A DNA stretch of 64,000 nucleotides from Streptomyces antibioticus (lineage in GTDB: Bacteria; Actinomycetota; Actinomycetes; Streptomycetales; Streptomycetaceae): the NCBI RefSeq assembly GCF_001514065.1, contig NZ_KQ948422.1:1054001-1118000 (forward strand), written 5' to 3'. Position 1 is the stretch's first letter; every line of letters begins with the position of its first letter. Below are positions 15,375 to 23,723 of this stretch, piece after piece. A program made the position numbers and the translations under genes. Below the pieces are notes generated by a model. It saw only the letters and a list, made by a program, of their open reading frames with translations. It was not told the DNA's origin and did not search any database.

Positions 15375-17636
15375 GTGATGGCCACTTCGGTGCCGTCCGG
15401 GAGCGACCGAAAGAAACGTCGCGGCCCCTGGTTCACCCTTCTTGCCGGACTCCTCCTCCTACTGGTCGCCGGCGCCGCGAGCTCCGGGGTGCTGGACCGT
15501 CTCAAGTCGGGCGGCTTCGACGACCCCGGCTCCGACTCCGTGGCCGCCGCCGAGGCGCTGGAACGCTCGTTCCCCGACAGCCAGCCCAACCTCGTCATCC
15601 TGGTCAAGGACCCCAAGGGCGGGCCCGGCGGCGCCGCGGCCCGCGCCGAGGCCGAGACCATCGGCAAAACGGTCTCCGGCACCGCCGGCACCCGGGTCGT
15701 CGCCTCCTACTTCGACAGCGGCGACAAGAGCCTGCGCTCCGGTGACGCGGCCCTGATCCTCGTCCGGGTCGACGGCGACGAGAACGAGAGCATGCGCACC
15801 GCCGACACGCTGCACGAGAAGCTGTCGGACCCGGACGGTGCCGTCTCGGTCTCCTTCGGCGGCATCACCGCCATCAACAACGACATGAACAAGCAGGTCG
15901 AGAAGGACATCGTCGCCGCGGAGAGCATCGCGATCCCGATCACCCTGCTGCTGCTCGTGATCGTCTTCCGCGGTCTGATCGCCGCTCTGCTGCCGATGCT
16001 CCTGGCCGTGCTCACCATCGTCGGAGCGCTCGCGGCCGTCAACGTCGCCGCGCAGGTCACCGACGTCTCGGTGTTCGCCGTCAATCTGATCACAGCGCTG
16101 GGACTGGGTCTCTCCGTCGACTACAGCCTGCTGATCGTCACGCGCTACCGGGAGGAACGCGAGGCCGGCCGCGACAACGCCACCGCCCTGCGCATCACCC
16201 GCGCGACCGCCGGCCGCACGGTGGCCGTCAGTGGCGCCGTGGTCGGTGCCGCCCTCGCCACGCTCCTCGTCTTCGACCAGTACTTCCTGCGCTCCTTCGC
16301 GCTGGCGGGCATCGCCGTGGTGCTGTGGGCCGTCCTCGGATCGCTGTACCTGCTGCCCGCGTCCCTGGTCCTGCTCGGCGACCGGATCGACGCCCTCGGC
16401 CGCCGCCGGCGCACGCGGCGCGCCCCGGCCGCCGACACCTTCTGGGGGCGGATGGCCGGCCTCGCCTTCCGCCGCCCCGCCCTGCTCGCCACCCCCGTGA
16501 TCGCTCTGCTGCTGCTCATGGCGGTGCCCTTCGCCGACGCCCAGTTCGGCGTACCGGACGAGCGGGTGCTGCCCAAGGCCACCGAGAGCCGCATGGTCAC
16601 GGAGGCCGTGCGCGACGACTTCGGCGTCGGCGACGACCGCGCGCTGAACGTGGTCTCCGAGGACTGGAAGGGAACCGACGCCGATCTCGCGCGCTACTCC
16701 ACGGACCTGTCCGAAACCGCCGGGGTCACCCGCGTCGTCAGCGCCGCCGGGGTCTTCCGCGACGGCTCGCGGCTGAGCCCGCTCGACCCGCGCACGGCCG
16801 CTTCCTTCCGGGACGGTGACGCGGTCCGCCTCCAGGTGCAGACGGACGTGGTGCCGTACTCCGAGCAGGGCGGTGACCTGGCCCGCGCCGTCCGAGCGGT
16901 CGATCCGCCCGGCGGCGGGAAGGTCCTGGTCGGCGGTCAGGCGGCCCAGCTGGTCGACATCACCCACTCCATCGCCGGCAAGCTGCCCCTGGCCATGGCC
17001 CTGATCAGCATCCTCAGCCTGCTGTTCCTGTTCCTGCTGACGGGCAGTGTGCTGATGCCCGTGAAGGCGCTGCTGTTCAACGGCCTGAGCCTCGTCGGCA
17101 TCCTCGGCGTCGCGGTCTGGGTCTTCGTCGACGGCCACCTCTCCGGCCTGCTCGGCTTCACCCCGTCGCCGCTCGCCGTGTCGATGCCGGTCCTGGTGTT
17201 CTGCATCGCCTTCGGCCTGTCCATGGACTACGAGGTCTTCCTCGTCGCCCGCATCAAGGAACGCTACGACCGCACCGGCCGGCTGGAGGACTCCGTACGG
17301 GAGGGCCTCGGCGCCAGCGGCCCCGTCATCACGGCCGCCGCCGCCATCCTCGCGGTGTCCTTCTTCGCCATGCTCACCTCGGGCGTCTCCCTGATCAAGA
17401 TGTACGGCATGGCCACCGGCCTCGCCATCGTGCTGGACGCGGTCTTGGTGCGCGGGGTGCTGGTGCCGGCCTTCATGCGGGCCGTCGGCCCCTACAACTG
17501 GTGGGCCCCGGCCCCCCTCAAGGCGTTCCACCGCCGGTTCGGCATCAAGGAGTCCGCCGAGGTCGAGCCCGCCCCGGCAGCGACCCCGCACCTCACTTCC
17601 GCCACCGAGCCCCAGACGACGGGATCACGGCCGTGA
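15375..17636 (+). CDS. MMPL family RND transporter
   Basis: A 753-residue membrane transporter with the duplicated RND-type layout: an N-terminal helix (WFTLLAGLLLLLVAGAASS), an extracytoplasmic domain, a bundle of about five helices (from IPITLLLLVIVFRGLIAALLP), then a repeat of the same after residue ~370. The MMPL signature GLGLSVDYSLLIVTRYREE and its second-half counterpart FGLSMDYEVFLVARIKE carry the Asp-Tyr pair used in proton coupling. Either GTG 15375 or the next codon, ATG 15378, can be the start; AAAGGA is placed for both. Its stop overlaps the next gene by GTGA. Likely role: export of the compound made by the cluster, or of a lipid. Confidence 0.92.
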   Translation: MMATSVPSGSDRKKRRGPWFTLLAGLLLLLVAGAASSGVLDRLKSGGFDDPGSDSVAAAEALERSFPDSQPNLVILVKDPKGGPGGAAARAEAETIGKTVSGTAGTRVVASYFDSGDKSLRSGDAALILVRVDGDENESMRTADTLHEKLSDPDGAVSVSFGGITAINNDMNKQVEKDIVAAESIAIPITLLLLVIVFRGLIAALLPMLLAVLTIVGALAAVNVAAQVTDVSVFAVNLITALGLGLSVDYSLLIVTRYREEREAGRDNATALRITRATAGRTVAVSGAVVGAALATLLVFDQYFLRSFALAGIAVVLWAVLGSLYLLPASLVLLGDRIDALGRRRRTRRAPAADTFWGRMAGLAFRRPALLATPVIALLLLMAVPFADAQFGVPDERVLPKATESRMVTEAVRDDFGVGDDRALNVVSEDWKGTDADLARYSTDLSETAGVTRVVSAAGVFRDGSRLSPLDPRTAASFRDGDAVRLQVQTDVVPYSEQGGDLARAVRAVDPPGGGKVLVGGQAAQLVDITHSIAGKLPLAMALISILSLLFLFLLTGSVLMPVKALLFNGLSLVGILGVAVWVFVDGHLSGLLGFTPSPLAVSMPVLVFCIAFGLSMDYEVFLVARIKERYDRTGRLEDSVREGLGASGPVITAAAAILAVSFFAMLTSGVSLIKMYGMATGLAIVLDAVLVRGVLVPAFMRAVGPYNWWAPAPLKAFHRRFGIKESAEVEPAPAATPHLTSATEPQTTGSRP

Positions 17637-18655
17637 CCGAGACCGACAGCACCCCCACCTACCCCCTCGACCGCCTGCGCAGGGTCGCCGACCTGGCGGC
17701 CCGGGCGGCCAACGCCCACAACACCCAGCCCTGGGACCTGCGTTACCGCGCCGACCATGTCGAGCTGGGCTGGCGCGCGGAGTACGCGCTGGGCCCCAGC
17801 GACCCCTCGCACCGCGACCTCAGGCTGTCGCTGGGCACCTACCTGGAGACCCTGCTGATCTGCGCCGCCGAGGCCGGGATGGCGCTGCGCTTCGAGCCCG
17901 ACTACGACGCCGGCGCCGCCCGCGTGGGGCGGATCGTGCCCGGCGAGTGGCTCGAGCCGAGCACCCGGTCGGCGGCCGACGTCGAGGCCCGCCGTGTGTG
18001 GCGGGGCGCCTGGACCTCGCAGCAGGTGCCGCGGGCGGTGGTCGAGCGCTGCCTCAAGACCGCCGAGGAGGCCGGATTCCGGGTGGCCGTGGTCCCCACG
18101 GACGCCGCCCGGCCGCTCCTGATCCGCGCCTACCACTGGTTCTTCGGCCACGCCGGGATCGCCCGGGAGCTGCTGGCCTGGGCCAGGCTCTCCCCCCGCC
18201 ACCCCGACTACCGGCAAGACGGCCTCAACGACGTGATGCTGGTCCTCAACAAGGCCGAGGCCGCCGCCATGCGGACGTTCTTCGCCCCCGCGGTGTACCG
18301 GGCGCTGCGGCCGCTGGGGCTGGTCCGGCTGCTGACCACCCTGTCCTCCAGCGCGACCAGCGGCGACGGCATCGTCATGGTCGTCCTCGGCCGGGGCGAC
18401 GATCCGGCCGGCGAGGTCGAGGCCGGGCGGCTGGTGACCCGGCTGTGGCTGGACCTGTTCCGGGACGGGATCTACGTCCATCCGCAGAGCCACGTCATCG
18501 ACTGCCCCGACACCGTCGGCGAACTGGGCCGGCTGTGCGGGGCTCAGGGCGGCGAGCGGCCCCTGGTCTTCTTCCGGGTCGGCTATCCCACCGTCGATCC
18601 CGCGGCACGGCCCCGCCACCCGCGTCGCGGACAGACGGCGGCAACGGCCTCCTGA
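17633..18655 (+). CDS. Nitroreductase-like (Acg family) FMN oxidoreductase
   Basis: A 340-residue protein with two nitroreductase-like halves. The N-terminal motif ARAANAHNTQPWDLRY is the FMN-phosphate contact typical of the family, and the C-terminal region has TLSSSATSGDGIVMVVLG and a late HPQSHVID segment. The length and the NTQPW motif resemble the actinobacterial Acg/Rv2032-type proteins, some of which hold FMN without clear catalytic activity. GTG 17633 overlaps the MMPL stop (GTGA), so the two are coupled. It may oxidise or reduce the cluster product, or detoxify it. Confidence 0.8.
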   Translation: MTETDSTPTYPLDRLRRVADLAARAANAHNTQPWDLRYRADHVELGWRAEYALGPSDPSHRDLRLSLGTYLETLLICAAEAGMALRFEPDYDAGAARVGRIVPGEWLEPSTRSAADVEARRVWRGAWTSQQVPRAVVERCLKTAEEAGFRVAVVPTDAARPLLIRAYHWFFGHAGIARELLAWARLSPRHPDYRQDGLNDVMLVLNKAEAAAMRTFFAPAVYRALRPLGLVRLLTTLSSSATSGDGIVMVVLGRGDDPAGEVEAGRLVTRLWLDLFRDGIYVHPQSHVIDCPDTVGELGRLCGAQGGERPLVFFRVGYPTVDPAARPRHPRRGQTAATAS

Positions 18656-18669
18656 ATTCCTTCCCTCCC

Positions 18670-18725
18670 GAATTCCCTCCGGTCGCCCGGGCCGGCCAGG
18701 CACCGGGCGACCGGAAGGGGAATTC
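18670..18725 (+). terminator. Long hairpin with GAATTC ends after the nitroreductase gene
   Basis: Inner arms CCGGTCGCCCGG (18679-18690) and CCGGGCGACCGG (18703-18714) pair perfectly. The flanks GAATTCCC (18670) and GGGGAATTC (to 18725) extend the stem. It lies just past the stop of the MMPL-nitroreductase operon and should act as its terminator. The GAATTC flanks may have a second, regulatory role (see findings). Confidence 0.65.
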
Positions 18726-18863
18726 CCGTTGAATTCCCGTCGACACACCGATCAGTGAATGCGACAGCAGAGAAACCCGAAGGAGATCCCCGCCCGCAGC
18801 ACCGCATCCCATCGCGAACGCCAACCGCCGTTTCGCGCAGAACGAGAAAGGGGATCACGTCGA

Positions 18864-19706
18864 ATGTCCTCCCCCCACGCCCCGCCGGACCGCTCCGTCG
18901 TCGAACGCACCCTGGGTGTCCTGGGCGCCTTCGACGCCACCCATGTGAGCCTGACCGTCAGCCAGATCAGCAGCCGGTCGAAAATACCCGTGGCCACGAC
19001 CTACCGCATTGTCTCGAAACTCGTCTCCTGGGGAGCCCTGGAACGCGCGGAGGACAACAAGTACACGATCGGCCTTCGCCTGTGGGAGGTCTCCCAGCTC
19101 GCTCCCCGGCGTGCCGACCTCCGCGCGGCGGCCGTCCCCGCCATGTTCGACCTGCGCTCCACCACCCGCCGCGCCGTCCTGCTCTCCACCCGGGACGGCA
19201 TCGAGGGAGTCTGCCTGGAGAGCGTCTCCGGCAGCGCCCGGCCCCTGCACCGCTCGTGGTCCCGCGGGCACCGCTTCCCCCTGCACGCCACGGCTTGCGG
19301 CCGGGTCCTCCTCGCCGCTGCCGGCAGCACCGTCCAGGACGAGCTCTACGGCGGCGAGCTGCGGCCGTACACGAAGCGCACCGTCCACACCCCCGCCGCC
19401 CTGCGCGACCTCGTCGCCCACACCCGGCGCCAGGGATACGCCGTCACCGACGGCGAGTTGCTGGACGGCGTGGTGGAGATCGCCGCGCCGATCCACGGCG
19501 GCGACGGAGCCGTCCTGGGCGCCATCGGTCTGATCACCGTGGGCACGGCGTCCACCGCTGTCCCGGACGCCGTCGGCCATCTGCTGGCGGCCGCCCGGCG
19601 GGTCTCCCGGTCCCTCGCCGACGCCCCCGCACCCGGTGGCAACGCGGTGCCGTCCCCCCGCACGGCCCGGTCCCGCATGCACCGGCCCCAGGGCGCCTGC
19701 GCCTAG
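18864..19706 (+). CDS. IclR family transcriptional regulator
   Basis: A 280-residue regulator. The N-terminal winged helix-turn-helix (about residues 8-70) has VVERTLGVLGAFD, then SLTVSQISSRSKIPVATTYRIVSKLVSWGALER. The effector domain includes PLHATACGRVLLAA and GLITVGTA. ATG 18864 follows AAAGGGG with about 10 bases spacing; an upstream in-frame ATG would add an Arg-rich extension lacking homology. Its DNA-binding part is clearly paralogous to the IclR gene at 22604. It lies directly upstream of the ACP and ketosynthase genes on the same strand and probably controls them. Confidence 0.9.
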   Translation: MSSPHAPPDRSVVERTLGVLGAFDATHVSLTVSQISSRSKIPVATTYRIVSKLVSWGALERAEDNKYTIGLRLWEVSQLAPRRADLRAAAVPAMFDLRSTTRRAVLLSTRDGIEGVCLESVSGSARPLHRSWSRGHRFPLHATACGRVLLAAAGSTVQDELYGGELRPYTKRTVHTPAALRDLVAHTRRQGYAVTDGELLDGVVEIAAPIHGGDGAVLGAIGLITVGTASTAVPDAVGHLLAAARRVSRSLADAPAPGGNAVPSPRTARSRMHRPQGACA

Positions 19707-19825
19707 CACCCGGCGGCCGGACTCCCGCCAAGCCGGCCGCCGTTCGTCCCACCCGTCCCCGTCCCCACTCTCCCCCGACACCGGCTTGCCGACGGCAACG
19801 CCGTCCCGCTCACAAGGAGACGCAC

Positions 19826-20071
19826 ATGAACGCCGTACAGGAAGACATCCGCAGCGGTCTGGCCGACATCGTCAACGAGATCGCCGGGGTGCCGCACGAG
19901 GATGTGCTCCCCCACAAGACCTTCGCCGACGATCTCGACGTCGACTCCCTGTCGATGGTCGAGGTCGTGGTCGCGGCGGAGGAGCGGTTCGGGGTGACCA
20001 TCCCGGACGAGGCGGCCGGCCGTATGAAGACCGTGAGCGACGCCATCGACTACATCCTCGCCCAGCACTGA
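19826..20071 (+). CDS. Acyl carrier protein
   Basis: An 81-residue discrete ACP. The phosphopantetheine site is Ser41 in DDLDVDSLSMVEVVVA, followed by the helix AEERFGVTIPDEAA, a sequence close to fatty-acid type AcpP rather than type II polyketide ACPs. AAGGAGA lies five bases before the ATG. It is followed 19 bases later by a FabF-type ketosynthase, copying the acpP-fabF order of the primary fatty acid operon but without fabD and fabH here. This suggests a duplicated pair dedicated to a secondary product, perhaps supplying the acyl chain for the PKS-AOS enzyme (inference). Confidence 0.93.
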   Translation: MNAVQEDIRSGLADIVNEIAGVPHEDVLPHKTFADDLDVDSLSMVEVVVAAEERFGVTIPDEAAGRMKTVSDAIDYILAQH

Positions 20072-20090
20072 CGACTTGGGAGTCATCCTC

Positions 20091-21353
20091 ATGCAACCGA
20101 TTGATCGCAAGGTGGTCGTGACCGGCGTCGGAGCGACCACACCGCTGGGCGGTGACAGCACCACCACCTGGCAGGGGCTCATGGCGGGCCGCTCCGCCGT
20201 ACGGCTGCTGACACACGACTGGGCCGCCGACACCCCGGTGAAGATAGGCGCCCAGATCGCGGTGGAACCCGCCGACTGCCTGTCCAGGACCGAGGCCCGC
20301 AAGCTGGACCGCTCCGCCCAGTTCGCGCTGATCGCGGCGCGCGAGGCGTGGGCCGACGCGGGCTTCACCGCACCGGCGGGTGAGGACACCTCCGTCAACC
20401 CCGACCGGCTCGGTGTGGTCGTCGCCTCCGCCATCGGCGGTGTGACCTCACTGCTCCAGCAGTACGACATCCTCCGGGACCAGGGCGTCCGCAAGGTGTC
20501 TCCCCACACCATCCCGATGATGCTGCCCAACACGCAGGGCGCCAACGTCGGACTGGCCCTCAACGCCCGGGCCGGGGTGCACTCGCCCGTCAGCGCGTGC
20601 GCCTCGGGCGCCGAGTCGGTCGGATACGCCATCGACATGATCCGCACCGGCCGGGCCGACATCGTCGTGGCCGGTGGCACGGAGGCGGCGATCCACCCGC
20701 TGAACATGGCCGGCTTCGGCAACATGATGGCCATGTCCAAGCGCAACGACGATCCGGCCGCCGCCTCCCGGCCGTACGACTCGGCCCGCGACGGCTTCGT
20801 CATCGGCGAGGGCGCCGGTGTGGTCGTGCTGGAGTCGGCGGAGCATGCCCGGCGGCGCGGCGCCCGCGTCTACGCCGAGGCCGTCGGCCAGGGGCTCTCC
20901 TCCGACAGCCACCACATCACCCAGCCGGAACCGACGGGCCGCGGCATCGCCGCCGCGCTCACCGCGCTGCTGGACTCAAGTGACCTCACAGCGGCCGAGG
21001 TCGTGCACGTCAACGCGCACGCGACATCGACGCCGCGGGGCGATGTGGCCGAGGTGAAGGCCCTGCGCAAGGTCCTCGGCGACGCCATGGACCACGTGGC
21101 GGTGTCGGCCACGAAGTCCATGACCGGGCATCTCCTCGGCGGCGCCGGCGGGGTGGAGACCGTGGCGACGGTCCTGGCCCTGCATCACCGGCTCGCCCCG
21201 CCGACCATCAACCTCGACGACCTCGACCCGGAGGTCGAGGCCGACATCGTGCGCGGCGTACCACGGGCGCTGCCCGACGGGCCGATCGCCGCCGTCAACA
21301 ATTCGTTCGGCTTCGGTGGTCACAACGTGGTGCTCGCCTTCCGCACGGTGTGA
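20091..21353 (+). CDS. FabF-type 3-oxoacyl-ACP synthase II
   Basis: A 420-residue condensing enzyme with the Cys170 (VSACASGAES), His310 (NAHATSTPRGD) and His347 (KSMTGHLLGGAGG) triad. The sequence is very like the primary FabF of streptomycetes, with a conserved C-terminus NNSFGFGGHNVVLAF. GGGAG precedes ATG 20091; an upstream TTG is less likely. It probably elongates ACP-bound chains with malonyl-ACP. Because a housekeeping acpP-fabF pair normally lies in a fabD-fabH-acpP-fabF operon, this copy is best explained as an accessory paralogue. Confidence 0.93.
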   Translation: MQPIDRKVVVTGVGATTPLGGDSTTTWQGLMAGRSAVRLLTHDWAADTPVKIGAQIAVEPADCLSRTEARKLDRSAQFALIAAREAWADAGFTAPAGEDTSVNPDRLGVVVASAIGGVTSLLQQYDILRDQGVRKVSPHTIPMMLPNTQGANVGLALNARAGVHSPVSACASGAESVGYAIDMIRTGRADIVVAGGTEAAIHPLNMAGFGNMMAMSKRNDDPAAASRPYDSARDGFVIGEGAGVVVLESAEHARRRGARVYAEAVGQGLSSDSHHITQPEPTGRGIAAALTALLDSSDLTAAEVVHVNAHATSTPRGDVAEVKALRKVLGDAMDHVAVSATKSMTGHLLGGAGGVETVATVLALHHRLAPPTINLDDLDPEVEADIVRGVPRALPDGPIAAVNNSFGFGGHNVVLAFRTV

Positions 21354-21366
21354 TCCGCGGAAGCCG

Positions 21367-21387
21367 CCCGACCGGTCTGCGGTCGGG
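21367..21387 (+). terminator. Hairpin after the ketosynthase gene
   Basis: A perfect 8-base stem CCCGACCG-gtctg-CGGTCGGG lies 14 bases past the ketosynthase stop, in the 123-base gap between it and the convergent AraC gene. It is likely the terminator of the ACP-ketosynthase operon. Confidence 0.5.
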
Positions 21388-21476
21388 AGTGGCCGCCCGA
21401 CGCGCGCGAACGCCAGTGTCCCCAGAAGACAGGACCTAGATCAACCACCCTTCCGGAGAGTGGAAAGCATCGGAAT

Positions 21477-22466
21477 TCACGGGCGGCTCGACTCCGCCGC
21501 GAATTGAATACCGGTCACTGCACAACTCGTCGGTAACAACTCCCCAGGGCCATCGGTGATGTTTGCCGGTGGCCCCACGAGCGTGCCGCTGCTCCGCCGA
21601 AAAGCCCCCGGCGTCATTTTCACCCGGCGTATGAAGAACTTGGTGAAGTTCGTAACCTCGGTGAACCCCAGCTGACGGGCCACGGCACCGATGGGCAGAT
21701 CCGTGTGCGTCAGCAGGCGACGCGCTTCCAGCGCCACCCGGGCATCGATGACGTTCTTGGTGGAGGCGCCGGCGACGGCATGGCACGCACGGGACAGGGC
21801 GCGGGTCGTGCAATTCAGCGCGGCGGCGTAGTCCTCCACCTGGCGGGTGGTGCGGTAGGAGCCCTCCAGTTCCTCCCGGAACCGCACGAACAGCTCTGCC
21901 CAGGTGTTGTCGCGGGCCGGCACGAGCGGGGTTCCGTCCTCATGGGTCGACCGGCATATCTGATAGACGTTCAGCAGGAAGACCGCCAGCAGGTGTTTGA
22001 GGACGTCCTCGCCCAACGCCCGTTCGGGCCGCTGGAATTCCTCCTGCATGAGGGACAGGATCCTTCCGAGCTCGGCCTGTTCGGGCTCGCCCAGCCGCCA
22101 GTGCGAGGGCCGCAGCACATCGTCGAGCATCCCCAGGCGCGCAGTCATGCGCGGCGGAAACGCCTCGGTGAACATGATGAGATCGCCCGCCAGATCATGC
22201 GGAATGGCCTGGACCACCTGGTTCGGACGGATCCACAGCAGGCTTCCGGGACGGCACTCGAAGCGCGTGGAGTCCAGCGAGAAAGTACCGGTCCCCTGGG
22301 CGACCAGCAGGAGCTGATGGAATTCCAACCGGTGCGGGGAGGCGAGGAACTCCCGGGGGACCCACCTCAGCAGTTCCTGGAAAGAGGTCACCGCGATACC
22401 GGATCCCGGTCGGCATACCGGCGAGTAGGGAACAACAGGGATCGGCAAGGAGTCGAAATCGACCAT
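21477..22466 (-). CDS. AraC family transcriptional regulator with a TTA codon
   Basis: A 329-residue activator-type regulator. The N-terminal half is cupin-like (HRLEFHQLLLVAQGTGTFSLD, then RPGSLLWIRPNQVVQAIP). The C-terminal ~100 residues carry the double helix-turn-helix, with RQVEDYAAALNCTTRALSRACH and LPIGAVARQLGFTEVTNFTKFFIRR, the latter close to the AraC signature. ATG 22466 is chosen because GGAAG precedes it; an in-frame ATG at 22514 is possible. Codon 311 (21534-21536) is TTA, rare in streptomycetes and read by the bldA tRNA. It is divergent from the IclR gene at 22604. Confidence 0.88.
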   Translation of the reverse strand: MVDFDSLPIPVVPYSPVCRPGSGIAVTSFQELLRWVPREFLASPHRLEFHQLLLVAQGTGTFSLDSTRFECRPGSLLWIRPNQVVQAIPHDLAGDLIMFTEAFPPRMTARLGMLDDVLRPSHWRLGEPEQAELGRILSLMQEEFQRPERALGEDVLKHLLAVFLLNVYQICRSTHEDGTPLVPARDNTWAELFVRFREELEGSYRTTRQVEDYAAALNCTTRALSRACHAVAGASTKNVIDARVALEARRLLTHTDLPIGAVARQLGFTEVTNFTKFFIRRVKMTPGAFRRSSGTLVGPPANITDGPGELLPTSCAVTGIQFAAESSRP

Positions 22467-22603
22467 AGGACTTCCGGAATCAACCTTTCTCGCATCTCTT
22501 GAAGGTTTAATCATAGGGGTGGCCGCCCGTCGCCAGATCCCATCTGGCGTTCGCATGAGTCGAGTTCACTCGCCTTGTGCGCACACGAAAGGAACAAGAC
22601 GGG

Positions 22604-23371
22604 ATGACCATGCCTCATTCCGGCACGCCGGAGCGCTCGGTCGTGGACCGCGCCCTGAGCGTTCTCGGAGCGTTCGACCGGCAGAACCGCACTCTGACGC
22701 TGAGTGACCTCAGTCGGCGGTCGGGCCTCCCCCTCGCCACGGCACACCGCATAGTGAACAAGCTGCACAGCTGGGGAGCGCTGGAAAGGAACGCGGACGG
22801 CAGCTACAGCATCGGCTTAAGACTCTGGGAGACGGGAACGCTGGCGCCCCGCTGCTCACCCCTCGCCGAGGCGGCGCAGCCGTACCTGATGGAACTGCAC
22901 AACCGCACCTCGGCCGGGGCGTTCATCGTGATCCGCGACCGCGTCGAAGGCGTCTGCCTCTCGTTCGTGGTCAACGGGAGCGACTCCCTGATGAGTTGGA
23001 TCGAGTCCGGGGACCGCATGCCCCTGCACGCCTGCGCCTCCGGACTGATACTGCTCGCCCATGCCGAGGAATCCGTGCAGAACGAGGTCTGCGCCGGGCC
23101 GCTGCGCGCGTACACCTCGGCGACCCCGAGCCAGGGCGCCGCGCTGCGGCAGACCCTCGCCAAGGTCAGACGCGAGGGCTACGCGGTCAGCCAGCGCACG
23201 CTGCAACCGGACGTCAGCAGCCTCGCGTTCCCCGTGCGTTCCGCCGACGGGGCCGTGGTGGCAGCGGTGGCCGTCGTGGCCCCGGCGGCCACGTTCCACC
23301 TGGCGAAGCTGCTCCCCCCGGTGTCCGCCACGGCCGACGCCGTGACCCAGCACCTCCGCTCCTCCGGGTGA
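22604..23371 (+). CDS. IclR family transcriptional regulator with a TTA codon
   Basis: A 255-residue regulator with the winged helix-turn-helix ERSVVDRALSVLGAFD, then LTLSDLSRRSGLPLATAHRIVNKLHSWGALER. The effector domain has PLHACASGLILLAHA. It is clearly paralogous to the IclR protein encoded at 18864. Codon 72 (22817-22819) is TTA in SIGLRLWE, so synthesis probably depends on the bldA tRNA. ATG 22604 is the likely start, with GGA about 11 bases upstream; a second ATG follows at 22610. The divergent AraC partner suggests a shared promoter region and cross-regulation. Confidence 0.9.
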   Translation: MTMPHSGTPERSVVDRALSVLGAFDRQNRTLTLSDLSRRSGLPLATAHRIVNKLHSWGALERNADGSYSIGLRLWETGTLAPRCSPLAEAAQPYLMELHNRTSAGAFIVIRDRVEGVCLSFVVNGSDSLMSWIESGDRMPLHACASGLILLAHAEESVQNEVCAGPLRAYTSATPSQGAALRQTLAKVRREGYAVSQRTLQPDVSSLAFPVRSADGAVVAAVAVVAPAATFHLAKLLPPVSATADAVTQHLRSSG

Positions 23372-23407
23372 CGGAGCGGGCACCAGCCGCGAATCCCTTC
23401 TGCCCGG

Positions 23408-23723
23408 TCAGAGCCCGGCGGACATCGGACTCGGTGACACGTGTTTCCTCGGTGCGCGGGCCAGGTGCACGAACGCCGGTGGCAGGCTGGGCCACACCAC
23501 CGCGAAGGTGGTGAACCGCCCGCTCGGCGCGAGCGCCGCGGCGACGGCGTCCAGCGTCCGGTTCCGGTCCGCCGTCGGCATCACCGTCGACGGCAGCCCG
23601 GACACCACCGCGTCCACCGGCCCGCCCGCGATGTCCGCCGGCCCGGCCGCCGCACCGTGCACCACGGTGAGCCGTTTGCCGTCGCGGGTGGCCGGTACGC
23701 GCCCTGCTCCCGGGGACGTCTCG
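23408..23723 (-). pseudogene. Remnant of a class I SAM methyltransferase
   Basis: Immediately downstream of the PucR gene, in another frame of the minus strand, an open stretch without a proper start reads RDGKRLTVVHGAAAGP, DAVVSGLPSTVMPTADRN and DAVAAALAPSGRFTTFAV. This matches the middle and C-terminal part of small methyltransferases of the phospholipid N-methyltransferase type (VVSSLPL...LAPGGRF pattern). The SAM-binding N-terminus (GxGxG) is missing. I read it as the end of a truncated gene. Family assignment is by motif memory only. Confidence 0.45.

Noticed and set aside
15459-17591. A 710-codon frame antisense to the MMPL gene
   Set aside because: Its Gly/Asp/His/Gln-rich composition is the usual mirror of a membrane-protein gene; no domain is visible.
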